Positions 8,897 to 19,470 of a DNA stretch of 64,000 bases are shown in pieces. Below the pieces are notes generated by a model. It was not told where the DNA came from. It made no database searches and saw nothing but the letters and a program-made list of their open reading frames with translations. The number at the start of each line of letters is the position of its first letter. Within the stretch, counting starts at the first letter, position 1. The position numbers and the translations under genes were made by a program. Source of the DNA: Sphingomonas taxi (GTDB lineage: Bacteria; Pseudomonadota; Alphaproteobacteria; Sphingomonadales; Sphingomonadaceae); the NCBI RefSeq assembly GCF_000764535.1, contig NZ_CP009571.1, forward strand, positions 2,971,001 through 3,035,000, read 5' to 3'.

Positions 8897-9826
8897 TCAC
8901 AGCTTCTCGGTCAGCTCCGGCACGACCTTGAACAGGTCGCCGACCAGGCCGATGTCCGAGACCTGGAAGATCGGCGCATCCTCGTCCTTGTTGATCGCGA
9001 CGATGACCTTCGAATCCTTCATCCCCGCGAGATGCTGGATCGCGCCCGAAATGCCGACCGCGATATAGACTTCCGGGGCGACGATCTTGCCGGTCTGGCC
9101 GACCTGATAGTCGTTGGGGACATAGCCCGCATCAACCGCGGCGCGGCTCGCACCGACGCCGGCGCCGAGCTTGTCGGCGAGCGGCTCGATGATCGAATGG
9201 AAGTTCTCGCCATTCTGCAACGCCCGGCCACCCGAGACGATAATCTTCGCGCTGGTCAGCTCGGGCCGCGCGTTCTGCGCGATCTCGGCGTTGACGAAGC
9301 GCGACACGCCGGTGTCGCCCTGCGACGCCACCGCCTCGATCTCGCCCGATCCGCCCTCGGTCGCCGCCTTTTCAAAGGCGGTGCCGCGAACGGTGATCAC
9401 CTTCTTGGCGTCCGACGACTGGACCGTCGCGATCGCATTGCCGGCGTAGATCGGCCGCGTGAACGTGTCCTCGCTCTCGACCGACAGGATGTCGCTGATC
9501 TGCATCACGTCGAGCAGCGCGGCGACGCGCGGCGCGACGTTCTTGCCGGTGGTGGTCGATGGCGCGACGAAGGCGTCGTGATGGCCCATCAGCTCGACGA
9601 CGAGCGGCGCGATATTCTCGGCCAGCGCATGCGCATAGGCGGCATCGTCGGCGACGTGCACCTTGCCGACACCGGCGATCTTCGCCGCCGCCTGCGCGAC
9701 GCTGTCGACGCCCTGGCCGGCGACCAGCAGATGGACCTCGCCGAGCTGCGACGCGGCGGTCACCGCGGCGAGCGTGGCATCCTTGACGGCGCTGCCGTCG
9801 TGTTCGACCCAGACGAGCGTCTTCAC
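8897..9826 (-). CDS. etfA: Electron transfer flavoprotein alpha subunit
   Basis: Alpha subunit (309 residues) of the FAD-containing electron transfer flavoprotein. This protein passes electrons from acyl-CoA and other dehydrogenases to ETF-ubiquinone oxidoreductase. The N-terminus [11 protein letters not shown] and the C-terminal FAD domain (VSGGRALQ, then [35 protein letters not shown] and GAIQHLAGM) are characteristic. The ATG at 9826 overlaps the etfB stop by four bases, so the two subunits are made in coupled fashion. The terminator on the plus strand at 8787-8821 separates it from the cysE unit. Confidence 0.96.
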   Translation of the reverse strand: MKTLVWVEHDGSAVKDATLAAVTAASQLGEVHLLVAGQGVDSVAQAAAKIAGVGKVHVADDAAYAHALAENIAPLVVELMGHHDAFVAPSTTTGKNVAPRVAALLDVMQISDILSVESEDTFTRPIYAGNAIATVQSSDAKKVITVRGTAFEKAATEGGSGEIEAVASQGDTGVSRFVNAEIAQNARPELTSAKIIVSGGRALQNGENFHSIIEPLADKLGAGVGASRAAVDAGYVPNDYQVGQTGKIVAPEVYIAVGISGAIQHLAGMKDSKVIVAINKDEDAPIFQVSDIGLVGDLFKVVPELTEKL

Positions 9827-10569
9827 TTGGCAATCCCCATCGCATGCAGCTTGGTGACGAGTTCGTCGACATCGGCGACCTTGACGCCCGCCTGGCGCTT
9901 GCCCGGTTCGACGACCTTGAGCGTCGTCAGCCGCGGCGTGACGTCGACGCCGTAATCGGCGGCGGTCTTCTGCGCGAGCGGCTTCGACTTGGCCTTCATG
10001 ATGTTGGGCAGCGACGCATAGCGCGGCTCGTTGAGGCGCAGGTCGGTGGTGACGATCGCCGGCAGCGGGAACGAATCGGTCTCGAGCCCGCCGTCGACCT
10101 CGCGCGTCACCGTGACATTGCCGTCGCCCAGCTCGACCTTCGACGCGAACGTCCCCTGGCCCCAGCCGAGCAGGCCGGCGAGCATCTGGCCGGTCTGGTT
10201 GTTGTCGTCGTCGATCGCCTGCTTGCCGAGGATGACCAGCTGCGGCTGCTCCTCCTCGACAATCTTGGCGAGGATCTTGGCGACGCCGAGCGGCTCGACC
10301 TTGGTGTCGCTGGTGACGAGGATCGCGCGGTCGGCGCCCATCGCCAGCGCGGTGCGCAGCGTCTCCTGCGCCTTGGGCTCGCCGATCGAGACGACGACGA
10401 TCTCGGTGACGCCCTTGTCCTTCAGGCGGATGGCTTCTTCCACCGCGATCTCGTCGAACGGATTCATACTCATCTTGACGTTCGCCAGATCGACGCCCGT
10501 CCCGTCCGCCTTCACGCGAGGCTTCACGTTGTAGTCAAGCACACGCTTGACCGGCACCAGCACCTTCAT
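9823..10569 (-). CDS. etfB: Electron transfer flavoprotein beta subunit
   Basis: Beta subunit (248 residues) of electron transfer flavoprotein, which carries AMP and docks with dehydrogenases. The start [20 protein letters not shown] at 10569 is the family N-terminus; an open extension of 51 codons upstream covers the intergenic hairpin and is not coding. The signature [19 protein letters not shown] and the recognition-loop region ([15 protein letters not shown]) are present. It lies downstream of sucC on the same strand with about 210 bases between, and is coupled to etfA by a four-base overlap. Confidence 0.96.
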   Translation of the reverse strand: MKVLVPVKRVLDYNVKPRVKADGTGVDLANVKMSMNPFDEIAVEEAIRLKDKGVTEIVVVSIGEPKAQETLRTALAMGADRAILVTSDTKVEPLGVAKILAKIVEEEQPQLVILGKQAIDDDNNQTGQMLAGLLGWGQGTFASKVELGDGNVTVTREVDGGLETDSFPLPAIVTTDLRLNEPRYASLPNIMKAKSKPLAQKTAADYGVDVTPRLTTLKVVEPGKRQAGVKVADVDELVTKLHAMGIAK

Positions 10570-10708
10570 CAGCTTCCTTCCGATTGCGCCCTCGACACCC
10601 GTTTCCGGCGTCGCATCGGCGGGTGAGATGGCTATTTTCCGCGGCTTTCGCAAGTCCGGTACGGGAAATGCCGCTTGCCGTAGCGGCAGTCTTCCTGTGC
10701 CAAACGAA

Positions 10709-10737
10709 TCGGGCCCGGACATGATGCCCGGGCCCGA
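10709..10737 (-). terminator. Strong hairpin after sucC
   Basis: A perfect 10-base stem (TCGGGCCCGG, 10709-10718, with 10728-10737) follows the 3' end of sucC in the minus direction. The downstream minus-strand sequence is only mildly T-rich (TTCGTTTGG), so it may act as an attenuator rather than a complete terminator before etfB. A second 18-base palindrome (10755-10772) lies between it and the sucC stop. Confidence 0.55.
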
Positions 10738-10781
10738 AGATTTTTACGCATCTTCTTCCCCGCGCGGGGAAGCGCGACGGA

Positions 10782-11981
<1,200 letters not shown>

Positions 11982-12112
11982 GGCCTGCCTCGCGTTATGC
12001 TATGAAGAGGAGATTGGTGCGGCCTTTTGCACAGGCGGCGCGCCGAATCCACCCCGGATCGACAACCACGTTCGATCGTTATTGCAATCGCATCGCATTA
12101 GACGGAACGCTT

Positions 12113-12631
12113 ATGCCCTGGCTCCACGGCATCCCCCTCTTCCTCGTCACCGTGATCGGCATGGAGGCGTTCGCTTATGCCGCGCACCGCTGGGTGATGC
12201 ACGGCCCGGGCTGGTTCCTGCACGCGAGCCATCATCGCAAACGGACAGGCGCATGGGAGCTCAACGACCTCTATGCCGCGATCTTCGCGGTGCCGTCGTT
12301 CGTTCTGCTGCTCGGCGGGCTGCAATGGGGCTGGTGGCCGGGATTCGTCTGGATCGGCGCGGGGATCGCCGCCTACGGCGCGATCTACTTCGGTTTTCAC
12401 GACATCATCGTTCACCAGCGGATCCCAACGCGCTATCTCCCGAGATCGGCGTACATGCGTCGCATCGTCCAGGCGCATCGGCTGCATCACGTCGTCGAGA
12501 CGCGCGAGGGCAACGTCAGCTTCGGCTTCCTCGTCGCGCCGCGACCCGAAGACCTCAAGGCCGAACTCAAACGACGCGGCCGGCAGGGGGTGCGCGCACC
12601 GGCCGCGGAGCAGACGTTGGCAGAAAAGTAA
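12113..12631 (+). CDS. crtZ: Beta-carotene hydroxylase
   Basis: Diiron membrane hydroxylase (172 residues) that adds 3-hydroxyl groups to beta-ionone rings, giving zeaxanthin, a precursor of the yellow sphingomonad carotenoids. All histidine clusters are present: H25-x4-H30 (HRWVMH), H37-xx-H40-H41 (HASHH), H96-x4-H101 (HDIIVH) and H122-xx-H125-H126 (HRLHH). The start MPWLHGIPLFLVTVIGMEAF at 12113 fits the family; the frame is open back to 12002, but that extension is unlike a CrtZ N-terminus. It is a lone crt gene; no other carotenoid genes are in the window. Confidence 0.93.
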   Translation: MPWLHGIPLFLVTVIGMEAFAYAAHRWVMHGPGWFLHASHHRKRTGAWELNDLYAAIFAVPSFVLLLGGLQWGWWPGFVWIGAGIAAYGAIYFGFHDIIVHQRIPTRYLPRSAYMRRIVQAHRLHHVVETREGNVSFGFLVAPRPEDLKAELKRRGRQGVRAPAAEQTLAEK

Positions 12632-12655
12632 CCAATCGCTGCCAGTGTCGCGGCC

Positions 12656-12991
12656 ATGGAACAGCCGACCTTCACGCCACCCTACGACCCGGTCGAACCG
12701 GGTGAGGAAGCCCGCCAGGCGTTGCGCAAGTCGGTCAAGATGCGGGCGCATCTGCGCGACCGCGGCCAGACGCGATTCGAGATCGAGGTGACCGATCTGT
12801 CGCTCTCGGGCTTCCGCGCCGAAACGAGCTTCACCTTGTGGCCGGGAACGGTCGTGTGGCTGACGCTGCCGGGTCTTGCGGGGCTGGAGGCGGTGGTCGC
12901 GTGGCGCGACAAGTTCAAATACGGCTGCGCCTTCGCCAAGCCGCTGCATCCGGCGGTGTTCGACCATATCGTCGCGCTCTCGCAACGCTGA
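12656..12991 (+). CDS. PilZ-domain protein (putative cyclic-di-GMP receptor)
   Basis: A 111-residue single-domain protein matching PilZ. An RxxxR-like motif (RQALRKSVKMRAHLRDRG, residues about 21-38) and the DxSxxG-type motif (TDLSLSGFRAE, about 46-56) precede a beta-barrel-like stretch ending in KYGCAFAKPLHP. Such domains bind cyclic-di-GMP and control motility or polysaccharide output. It follows crtZ after 24 bases but has no evident functional link to it. Binding ability is inferred from the motifs only. Confidence 0.8.
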   Translation: MEQPTFTPPYDPVEPGEEARQALRKSVKMRAHLRDRGQTRFEIEVTDLSLSGFRAETSFTLWPGTVVWLTLPGLAGLEAVVAWRDKFKYGCAFAKPLHPAVFDHIVALSQR

Positions 12992-13062
12992 GCGGCACGC
13001 AGCGACGGGGGCTGTCGCTTACCCCGTGCTGCCTTGGCACAAACGAAACCGCGCGGCGGCCG

Positions 13063-13998
13063 TCAATCGAACAGCGACGACACGCTGGTCTCGTCGGCGA
13101 TTCGCTTGATCGCCTCGCCGAGCAGCGGCGCGATCGGCAGGTGGCGGATCTTGGCCGCCTTGCCGATCGATTCGTGATTGCCGATCGAATCGGTGATCAC
13201 CAGCTCGCGCAGCGCCGAGCCCTCGACCCGCGCCACCGCGCCGCCCGACAGCACGCCGTGCGTGACATAGGCGACGACATCCTCCGCCCCCGCCTCGCGC
13301 AGCGCCGCCGCAGCGTTACACAGCGTCCCGGCCGAGTCGACGATATCGTCGATCAGGATGCAGAAGCGCCCCTCGACGTCGCCGATGATGTTCATCACCT
13401 CCGATTCGCCGGCGCGTTCGCGCCGCTTGTCGACGATCGCCAGCGGCGCATTGTCGAGTCGCTTGGCGAGCTGGCGCGCGCGCACCACGCCGCCGACGTC
13501 GGGCGAGACGACCATCAGGTTCTTGCCCTTGAAGCGCGCGTGGATATCCGCGCTCATCACCGGCGCGGCATAGAGATTGTCGGTCGGAATATCGAAAAAG
13601 CCCTGGATCTGACCGGCATGCAGGTCGACCGACAGCACGCGGTCGGCCCCGGCGACGGTAATCAGATTGGCGACCAGCTTGGCCGAGATCGGCGTGCGCG
13701 GACCCGGCTTCCGGTCCTGCCGGGCATAGCCCATATAGGGGATCACCGCGGTGATCCGCCGCGCCGACGCGCGCTTGAGCGCGTCGATCATGATGAGCAT
13801 TTCCATGAGGTTGTCGTTGGCCGGGAAGCCGGTCGACTGGAGCACGAAGACGTCCTCGCCGCGCACGTTCTCCTGGATCTCGACGAAGATCTCCTCGTCG
13901 GCGAAGCGGCGGACCAGCGCATCGGTCAGCGGGATCTCGAGATAGGCCGCCACCGCCCGCGCGAGCGGAAGGTTCGAATTGCCGGTCATCAATTTCAT
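13063..13998 (-). CDS. prs: Ribose-phosphate pyrophosphokinase (PRPP synthetase)
   Basis: Makes phosphoribosyl pyrophosphate from ribose 5-phosphate and ATP for nucleotide, His, Trp and NAD synthesis. The 311-residue protein has the class I signatures: [18 protein letters not shown] near residue 32, YARQDRK near 93, the flexible loop [15 protein letters not shown] near 190, and the PRPP-binding loop [18 protein letters not shown] near 213. ATG 13998 is used. It is convergent with the PilZ gene and divergent from gltX. Confidence 0.97.
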   Translation of the reverse strand: MKLMTGNSNLPLARAVAAYLEIPLTDALVRRFADEEIFVEIQENVRGEDVFVLQSTGFPANDNLMEMLIMIDALKRASARRITAVIPYMGYARQDRKPGPRTPISAKLVANLITVAGADRVLSVDLHAGQIQGFFDIPTDNLYAAPVMSADIHARFKGKNLMVVSPDVGGVVRARQLAKRLDNAPLAIVDKRRERAGESEVMNIIGDVEGRFCILIDDIVDSAGTLCNAAAALREAGAEDVVAYVTHGVLSGGAVARVEGSALRELVITDSIGNHESIGKAAKIRHLPIAPLLGEAIKRIADETSVSSLFD

Positions 13999-14115
13999 TG
14001 GTCAGCTCCCGCCCGTATCGCCCCGCGCCTTAGAGCCACCGTCACAAAATCGAAAGCATCGAGACGCGAAGGCCACATGCTTGTCGCCGCGCGGCCGACT
14101 GACTAGGCCGCAGCG

Positions 14116-15444
14116 ATGACCGTCACCACCCGCTTCGCCCCCTCGCCCACCGGCATGCTGCACGTTGGCAACATCCGGGCGGCGCTGCACAATTGGATGT
14201 TCGCGGGGGGTCAGGGCGGGCGTTTCGTGCTGCGCATCGACGATACCGATGCCGAACGGTCGGAAGAGCGATTCGTCGCGGCGATCCGCGCCGATCTCGC
14301 CTGGCTCGGCCTCACCCCCGACGCCGAGGTGCGCCAGTCGGAGCGATTCGCGCTCTACCAGCAGCGGTTCGACGCGCTGGTCGCGGCGGGGCGGATCTAT
14401 CCAGCCTATGAAACCGCGCAGGAGCTCGATCTCAAGCGCAAGATCCTGCTCGGCCGCGGCCTGCCGCCGGTCTACGACCGCGCCGCGCTCGCGTTGGACG
14501 CAGCGGCGCGCTCAGCGCTCGAAGCCGACGGCATCCGCCCGCACTGGCGCTTCAAGCTTGACCATGACGCGCCGATCGCCTGGGACGATCTGATCCGTGG
14601 CCCGCAAAGCTTCGATCCGAAGACGATGAGCGATCCGGTGATCCGCCGCGCCGACGGTTCGTGGCTGTATATGCTGCCCTCGGCGATCGACGACGCCGAT
14701 CTCGGCATCACGCATGTCGTGCGCGGCGAGGACCATGTCTCCAACACCGCGCTGCAATTGCAGATGTTCGACGCGATGGGGGTAGCGCCGCCCCGCTTCG
14801 CGCACGAGGCGCTGCTGACCGGCGCGGAGGGCAAATTGTCGAAGCGGCTGGGCTCGCTCGGCGTCGATCATTTCCGCGAGGCGGGGATCGAGCCGCAGGC
14901 GGTGATCGCCTTGCTCGCGCGGATCGGCACCAGCGATCCGGTCGAGCCGCTCGCCGATCCCGCGCCGTTGATCGCCGCGTTCGATTTCGCGCGCTTCGGC
15001 CGGGCGCCGGCGCGGTTCGACGAAGCGGAACTGGCGCAGGTCAATGCGCGCATCGTCCATCAATTGCCGTTCGATACCGTCGCCGATCGCCTGCCCGCCG
15101 GCATGGGCGCGGCGGAATGGGATGCGGTACGCCCCAATCTGACGCGCGTCGCCGAGGCGGCGGACTGGTGGCAGGTGATCGAGGGGCCGATCGCCGCCCC
15201 CGCGTTCGACGACGAGACGCGGGCCTATCTGGCGCAGGCCGCCGCCGCCGCGGAGGCGATCGACTGGGCGGGCGACCCGTGGCACGCGCTCACCGCCGCG
15301 CTCAAGGAAACGACCGGCCGCAAGGGCAAGGCATTGTTCCTGCCGCTGCGGCAGGCGCTGACCGGCCGCGATCACGGCCCGGACATGGCGGCGCTGCTGC
15401 CGCTGATCGGGCGCGACCGCGCACTGGCGCGGCTGTCCGCCTAG
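14116..15444 (+). CDS. gltX: Glutamyl-tRNA synthetase
   Basis: Class I synthetase of 442 residues charging tRNA-Glu (in alphaproteobacteria often also tRNA-Gln for later amidation). The HIGH region reads PSPTGMLHVGNIRAALHNW near residue 8, and the KMSKS region reads GKLSKRLGS near 237. The protein is shorter than the 470-485 residues usual for GltX, which fits the second, shorter GltX type that alphaproteobacteria often carry beside a longer one. The start is ATG 14116, 117 bases from the divergent prs. Confidence 0.93.
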   Translation: MTVTTRFAPSPTGMLHVGNIRAALHNWMFAGGQGGRFVLRIDDTDAERSEERFVAAIRADLAWLGLTPDAEVRQSERFALYQQRFDALVAAGRIYPAYETAQELDLKRKILLGRGLPPVYDRAALALDAAARSALEADGIRPHWRFKLDHDAPIAWDDLIRGPQSFDPKTMSDPVIRRADGSWLYMLPSAIDDADLGITHVVRGEDHVSNTALQLQMFDAMGVAPPRFAHEALLTGAEGKLSKRLGSLGVDHFREAGIEPQAVIALLARIGTSDPVEPLADPAPLIAAFDFARFGRAPARFDEAELAQVNARIVHQLPFDTVADRLPAGMGAAEWDAVRPNLTRVAEAADWWQVIEGPIAAPAFDDETRAYLAQAAAAAEAIDWAGDPWHALTAALKETTGRKGKALFLPLRQALTGRDHGPDMAALLPLIGRDRALARLSA

Positions 15445-15585
15445 CCCGCCGTCCGGGCGCCCACCCCATCGGGCAGGATGACGCTTTGCGCGCCGTGCAC
15501 CGACACTTGACGCCGTAACGATACAACGTACCATCCATGTACTGCAGGAGAATCGATCGAGTCGCACCCTTCAAGGAGACGGACG

Positions 15586-16260
15586 ATGTACGCCGACCGC
15601 TACGCCCAGCCGACCCGTTTCAACCCCGGCGGCCTCACCGCCGCGATCGCGATCAACGCCGCGCTGGTCGCCGCGCTGATGTTCGCCGGCCCGAAGATTC
15701 TCCCGGGCGCTCCCGAGCATGTGCTCGAGACCCGCAACATCCCCCTCGACCCGCCGCCGCCCGAACGGCCGGTGCCGCAGCCCCGGCCGCAGGAGCGAGT
15801 CGCCAACCATCCGACCGAGCAGATCATCGCGCCGATCCCGCCGATCGCAATCCCGTCGACCTCGGACTTCACCACCAGCGCCGTCGACCCGACCCCGCCC
15901 GCCGGTCCGACGATCGGCACCGACCCCGGCCCGGCCGCCGCCGAGCCGGCCGCCCCGCCATTGCCGCCGCTGGTAGGGCCGCAGATCGACCCGCGCTATG
16001 CCGACGCCTTCCAGCCGGTCTATCCCGCCGTCGAGCGCCGCGCCAACCGCGACGGCCGCGTCACGGTGCGCGTGCTGATCGGCACCGACGGCCGGGTGAA
16101 GCAGATCGAGCGGCTCAGCGCGACCAGCGACGCCTTCTGGCAAGCGACGATGGAGCGCGCCACCCGCGCCTGGCGCTTCAAACCCGCCACCCGCGGCAGC
16201 GTGCCGGTCGAGGCGTGGCGGACGATGACGCTGACCTTCCGCATGGAGGATGCGGACTGA
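15586..16260 (+). CDS. TonB-family energy transducer
   Basis: Periplasm-spanning protein of 224 residues that transmits proton-motive force to outer-membrane TonB-dependent receptors. A single hydrophobic anchor (AAIAINAALVAALMFAG, about 20-36) is followed by a proline-rich linker (PLDPPPPERPVPQPRPQ onward, about 50-125). The C-terminal TonB fold follows (YPAVERRANRDGRVTVRVLI ... AWRFKPATR, about 145-205). A GGAGAC Shine-Dalgarno precedes the ATG. No exbB/exbD or receptor is adjacent. Which TonB paralogue this is cannot be told. Confidence 0.88.
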   Translation: MYADRYAQPTRFNPGGLTAAIAINAALVAALMFAGPKILPGAPEHVLETRNIPLDPPPPERPVPQPRPQERVANHPTEQIIAPIPPIAIPSTSDFTTSAVDPTPPAGPTIGTDPGPAAAEPAAPPLPPLVGPQIDPRYADAFQPVYPAVERRANRDGRVTVRVLIGTDGRVKQIERLSATSDAFWQATMERATRAWRFKPATRGSVPVEAWRTMTLTFRMEDAD

Positions 16261-16335
16261 GGCGCACGGTCGTCCCACCCGTCGCTTCCCCCCGGGGGGC
16301 TGGCCTCGCCGCCCCCCGTCACCTATCTTGCCGCC

Positions 16336-16683
16336 ATGCAGTTCTTCCGCCGCTTCTCGCCGCTCCACGCCTTTCGCGACCTGCGTTTTTTCCTGTCGCA
16401 GCGCGAGCCGCGCGATCTCGGCTTTCTGGTGGCGGCGATGGCGGTGACCGGCTTCTTCGTCTACGCTTTCATGCGCAACGACATCCCGCCCGAGCCGTAT
16501 CAGCCCAACATCATCTACTTCAAGAATTACGCCGCCAATCGCACCGATGCGCAGATCAAGGCGCAGCAGGAGATCGACAAGGTCGAGCAGGACCAGCGCA
16601 TCGCCGCGCAAAAGGCGCGCGAGGAGAAATTGCGCAGCCAGTTCAAGACGGTCGACGACGCGATGTCCAAGTGGGGGCTGTAA
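16336..16683 (+). CDS. Small membrane protein with coiled-coil tail, function unknown
   Basis: A 115-residue protein with one transmembrane helix (LGFLVAAMAVTGFFVYAF, about 28-45) and an Arg-rich N-terminal face, so the N-terminus is probably cytoplasmic. The tail is charged and likely helical (DAQIKAQQEIDKVEQDQRIA near 72-91). It lies between tonB and ribD, and ribD appears to start inside its last codons. I recognise no family name. Conserved gene order and a coupled ribD start argue that it is real. Confidence 0.7.
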   Translation: MQFFRRFSPLHAFRDLRFFLSQREPRDLGFLVAAMAVTGFFVYAFMRNDIPPEPYQPNIIYFKNYAANRTDAQIKAQQEIDKVEQDQRIAAQKAREEKLRSQFKTVDDAMSKWGL

Positions 16684-17738
16684 GTAGCGGCGACGACGCG
16701 CGCTGGATGGGCGCGGCGCTCGCGCTCGCCGAACGGACGCGCGGCCGTACCGCGCCCAATCCCAACGTCGGCTGCATCCTCGTCGCGGACGATCGCGTCG
16801 TCGGCCGGGGCTGGACGCAGCCCGGCGGCCGGCCGCATGCCGAAGCGAAGGCGCTCGCCGCCGCCGGCGCGGCTGCGCGTGGCGCCACCGCCTATGTGAC
16901 GCTGGAGCCCTGTGCGCATGTCTCGCCGCGCGGCCCCGCCTGCGCCGATCTGCTCGTCGCTGCGGGCATTGCGCGGGTGGTCGTGGCGCTCGGCGATCCC
17001 GATCCGCGCACCGACGGCGCGGGCATCGCGCGGCTGCACGACGCCGGGATCGCCGTCGCGACCGGGGTGCGTGCCGAGGACGCCGCGCGCAGCATGGCCG
17101 GCTTTCTGACACGCCGGCGCCTCGCCCGGCCGTTCGTGACGCTCAAGCTCGCCACCTCGCTCGACGGCCGCATCGCATTGCCCGACGGCAGCAGCCGCTG
17201 GATCACCGGCGCCGGGGCGCGCGCCCACGCGCATCTCGAACGCAGCCGGCACGAGGCGATCCTCGTCGGTCGCGGGACATGGGAGACCGACCGACCCAGC
17301 CTCGACGTGCGGCTGCCGGGGCTGGAAGAGCGTAGCCCGTTGCGGGTCATCCTGTCGTCTCGCCCTCACCCTTCCGCGCCTGCGGCGCTCCCTCCCTCTC
17401 CCGATGGGAGAGGGAAAAGGCGCGCAGCGCCGAAGGGCGAGGGTGAGCGCGAGACGGTATCGATCGACTCGCCTGCCGCCATCGCCACCCTCCCCGCCGA
17501 CCATATCCTCGTCGAGGGCGGCGCGGCGACCGCCGCCGCCTTTCTCCGCGCCGATCTGGTCGATCGCCTGCTGCTCTACCGCGCGCCGATCCTGATCGGC
17601 GCGGGCAAGGCGGCGCTCGGCGACCTCGGCATAGCCGATCTTGGCACCACCCATGGTCGCTGGCTGTTGCACGATGCGCGCGACCTTGGCACCGACCGTC
17701 TCGAGGTCTACGAGCGCACCCCATGTTCACCGGCATAG
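16671..17738 (+). CDS. ribD: Bifunctional pyrimidine deaminase/reductase of riboflavin synthesis, with an in-frame repeat
   Basis: Converts the GTP-cyclohydrolase product to the ribitylamino-uracil intermediate in two steps, using zinc-dependent deamination and then NADPH reduction. Deaminase motifs: TAPNPNVGCIL, the HAE at residue 56, and the zinc ligands in EPCAHVSPRGPAC near 80-91. Reductase motifs: TLKLATSLDGRIA, SRWITG, and ILVEGGAATAAAFL. The GTG at 16671, overlapping the previous gene by 13 bases, gives an N-terminus like other RibD proteins (DDARWMGAALALAERTRGRT); ATG 16707 is too short. About 30 residues (231-260) come from a palindromic repeat inserted in frame. The total is 355 residues. 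ribE overlaps the end by 16 bases. Confidence 0.92.
   Translation: MGAVSSGDDARWMGAALALAERTRGRTAPNPNVGCILVADDRVVGRGWTQPGGRPHAEAKALAAAGAAARGATAYVTLEPCAHVSPRGPACADLLVAAGIARVVVALGDPDPRTDGAGIARLHDAGIAVATGVRAEDAARSMAGFLTRRRLARPFVTLKLATSLDGRIALPDGSSRWITGAGARAHAHLERSRHEAILVGRGTWETDRPSLDVRLPGLEERSPLRVILSSRPHPSAPAALPPSPDGRGKRRAAPKGEGERETVSIDSPAAIATLPADHILVEGGAATAAAFLRADLVDRLLLYRAPILIGAGKAALGDLGIADLGTTHGRWLLHDARDLGTDRLEVYERTPCSPA
17361..17449 (+). repeat. Palindromic repeat inside ribD (family B, copy 1)
   Basis: An 89-base palindromic element: it begins CGCCCTCACCC, has a central stem CCCTCTCCCGATGGGAGAGG, and ends GGGCGAGGGTGAG. It lies wholly within ribD, keeps the frame and has no stop. An inverted second copy lies at 33228-33316 in an intergenic gap, sharing the same central CTCCCTCCCTCTCCC/GGGAGAGGGAAAAG order. 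Confidence 0.85.
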
Positions 17739-18340
17739 TCAGCGATATCGGCACCATCGAGACGGTCGAGGTCCGCGGCGACACGCGCGTCCGCATCGCC
17801 ACCGCTTATGATACCGAGACGATCGACCTCGGCGCATCGATCGCCTGTTCGGGCGTCTGCCTGACCGTCATCGACAAGGGGCACGAGGGGGATCGCGGCT
17901 GGTTCGACGTGCAGGCGTCGGGCGAGACGATCGCGCGCACCGCCCGCGATCAATGGACGGCAGGTCGCCGCCTCAACCTCGAGCGCGCGATGAAGCTCGG
18001 CGACGAACTCGGCGGCCACATCGTCACCGGCCATGTCGACGGCATCGCCGAGGTGCTCGACGTCACGCCGGACGGCGAATCGCATCGCATCGGCTTCGCC
18101 GTCCCGGCGGCGCTCGCGCCGTTCATCGCCCCCAAGGGCTCGATCACGATCGACGGCGTCTCGCTGACCGTCAACGACGTCGAGGACGACGGCGCGACGA
18201 CCCGCTTCTGGGTCAACCTCATCCCCCACACGCAGGCGGTCACCACGCTCGGCGGCCTCGCCGAGGGGCAGGCGGTCAATATCGAGATCGACGTGCTCGC
18301 CCGCTATCTGCAACGCATGGAGCATTATCGTGGCCGCTAA
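17723..18340 (+). CDS. ribE: Riboflavin synthase (alpha subunit)
   Basis: Dismutates two lumazine molecules into riboflavin and a pyrimidine. The 205-residue protein shows the duplicated lumazine-binding fold: the N-terminal MFTGIVSDIGTIE start, the first-repeat motif GVCLTVID, and the second-repeat GGHIVTGHVDGIAEV and GSITIDGVSLTVNDVE. It starts within the end of ribD (16-base overlap), and its stop overlaps the GTG start of ribBA by 11 bases. The operon is very compact. Confidence 0.96.
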   Translation: MFTGIVSDIGTIETVEVRGDTRVRIATAYDTETIDLGASIACSGVCLTVIDKGHEGDRGWFDVQASGETIARTARDQWTAGRRLNLERAMKLGDELGGHIVTGHVDGIAEVLDVTPDGESHRIGFAVPAALAPFIAPKGSITIDGVSLTVNDVEDDGATTRFWVNLIPHTQAVTTLGGLAEGQAVNIEIDVLARYLQRMEHYRGR

Positions 18341-19469
18341 ACCCGAGCTGGGGCGTCTGCGTCACGCCTTCCTGTCCTCGCCCGAGGAGATCATCGACGA
18401 GGCGCGCAACGGCCGGATGTTCATCCTCGTCGACGACGAGGATCGCGAGAACGAGGGCGATCTCGTCGTTCCCGCGCAGATGGCGACGCCCGAGAAGATC
18501 AACTTCATGGCCAAGCACGGTCGCGGCCTGATCTGCCTCGCGCTGACCAAGAAGCGCGTCGACGAGCTCGGCCTGACGCTGATGAGCCGCAACAACGGCA
18601 CGCGCTACGAGACCGCCTTCACCACCTCGATCGAGGCGCGCGACGGCGTCACCACCGGCATCTCCGCCGCCGACCGGGCGCGCACCATCGCGGTGGCGAT
18701 CGATTCGTCGAAGGCGCGCGAAGAGATCGTTACCCCCGGCCACGTCTTCCCGCTGGTCGCGCGCGACGGCGGCGTGCTGGTGCGTACCGGCCATACCGAG
18801 GCGGCGGTCGACGTGTCGCGGCTCGCCGGGCTCAACCCCTCGGGCGTGATCTGCGAGATCATGAACGAGGACGGGACGATGGCCCGGCTCGACGACCTCG
18901 TCACCTTCGCGCAGTTCCACAACCTCAAGATCGGCACGATCCGCGACCTCATAGCCTATCGCCGCCGCTACGACCATCTCGTCGAGAAGCGCGCCGAGGC
19001 GCGTTTCACCAGCGAATGGGGCGGCGAATGGACCGCGCTCACCTTCTGGAACAAGGCGACCGGCACCGAGCAGATCGCTTTGGTCAAGGGCAAGGTCGAT
19101 CCGGCCAAGCCGACGCTGGTGCGGATGCACGCGCTGTCGCCCTTCGCCGACATCTTCGGCGAGAATGGCGCGCGCGAGGGGCTGCTGCGTCGCTCGATGG
19201 AGATCATCGCGGAGGAAGGGGCCGGCGTGATCGTCGTCATCAACCGTCCGCGCGCCGACCAGTTCACCGTCGCGCTCCAGGCCAAGGCCGGGACGCTGCC
19301 GGCGGCCGACATGGAGGAATTGCGCGACTATGGCGTCGGCGCGATGATCCTCACCGAGCTCGGCGTCGAGGAAATGGTGCTGCTCACCAACACCCACCAT
19401 ACGTTGGTCGGGCTCGACGGCTATGGCCTGTCGATCGTCGGCGAACGGGCAATCGAGGCGGACGACTGA
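18330..19469 (+). CDS. ribB: DHBP synthase fused to a degenerate GTP cyclohydrolase II domain (RibBX type)
   Basis: Makes 3,4-dihydroxy-2-butanone 4-phosphate from ribulose 5-phosphate. The N-terminal DHBP synthase domain (about 1-205) has [12 protein letters not shown] and [12 protein letters not shown], plus the [16 protein letters not shown] and [11 protein letters not shown] stretches. The C-terminal half aligns with GTP cyclohydrolase II by position but contains no cysteine, so the three zinc-binding Cys of an active RibA are absent. It is therefore probably monofunctional, as described for 'RibBX' fusions, and GTP cyclohydrolase II must be encoded elsewhere. The GTG start at 18330 overlaps ribE. 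379 residues. Confidence 0.9.
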   Translation: MAAKPELGRLRHAFLSSPEEIIDEARNGRMFILVDDEDRENEGDLVVPAQMATPEKINFMAKHGRGLICLALTKKRVDELGLTLMSRNNGTRYETAFTTSIEARDGVTTGISAADRARTIAVAIDSSKAREEIVTPGHVFPLVARDGGVLVRTGHTEAAVDVSRLAGLNPSGVICEIMNEDGTMARLDDLVTFAQFHNLKIGTIRDLIAYRRRYDHLVEKRAEARFTSEWGGEWTALTFWNKATGTEQIALVKGKVDPAKPTLVRMHALSPFADIFGENGAREGLLRRSMEIIAEEGAGVIVVINRPRADQFTVALQAKAGTLPAADMEELRDYGVGAMILTELGVEEMVLLTNTHHTLVGLDGYGLSIVGERAIEADD

Positions 19470-19470
19470 C

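Noticed and set aside
9823..10722. A 51-residue N-terminal extension on EtfB
   Set aside because: It runs across the intergenic hairpin and has no similarity; MKVLVPVKR at 10569 is the family start.
18330..19469. Active bifunctional RibBA with GTP cyclohydrolase II
   Set aside because: The C-terminal half has no cysteine, so the zinc site is missing; treated as RibBX type.
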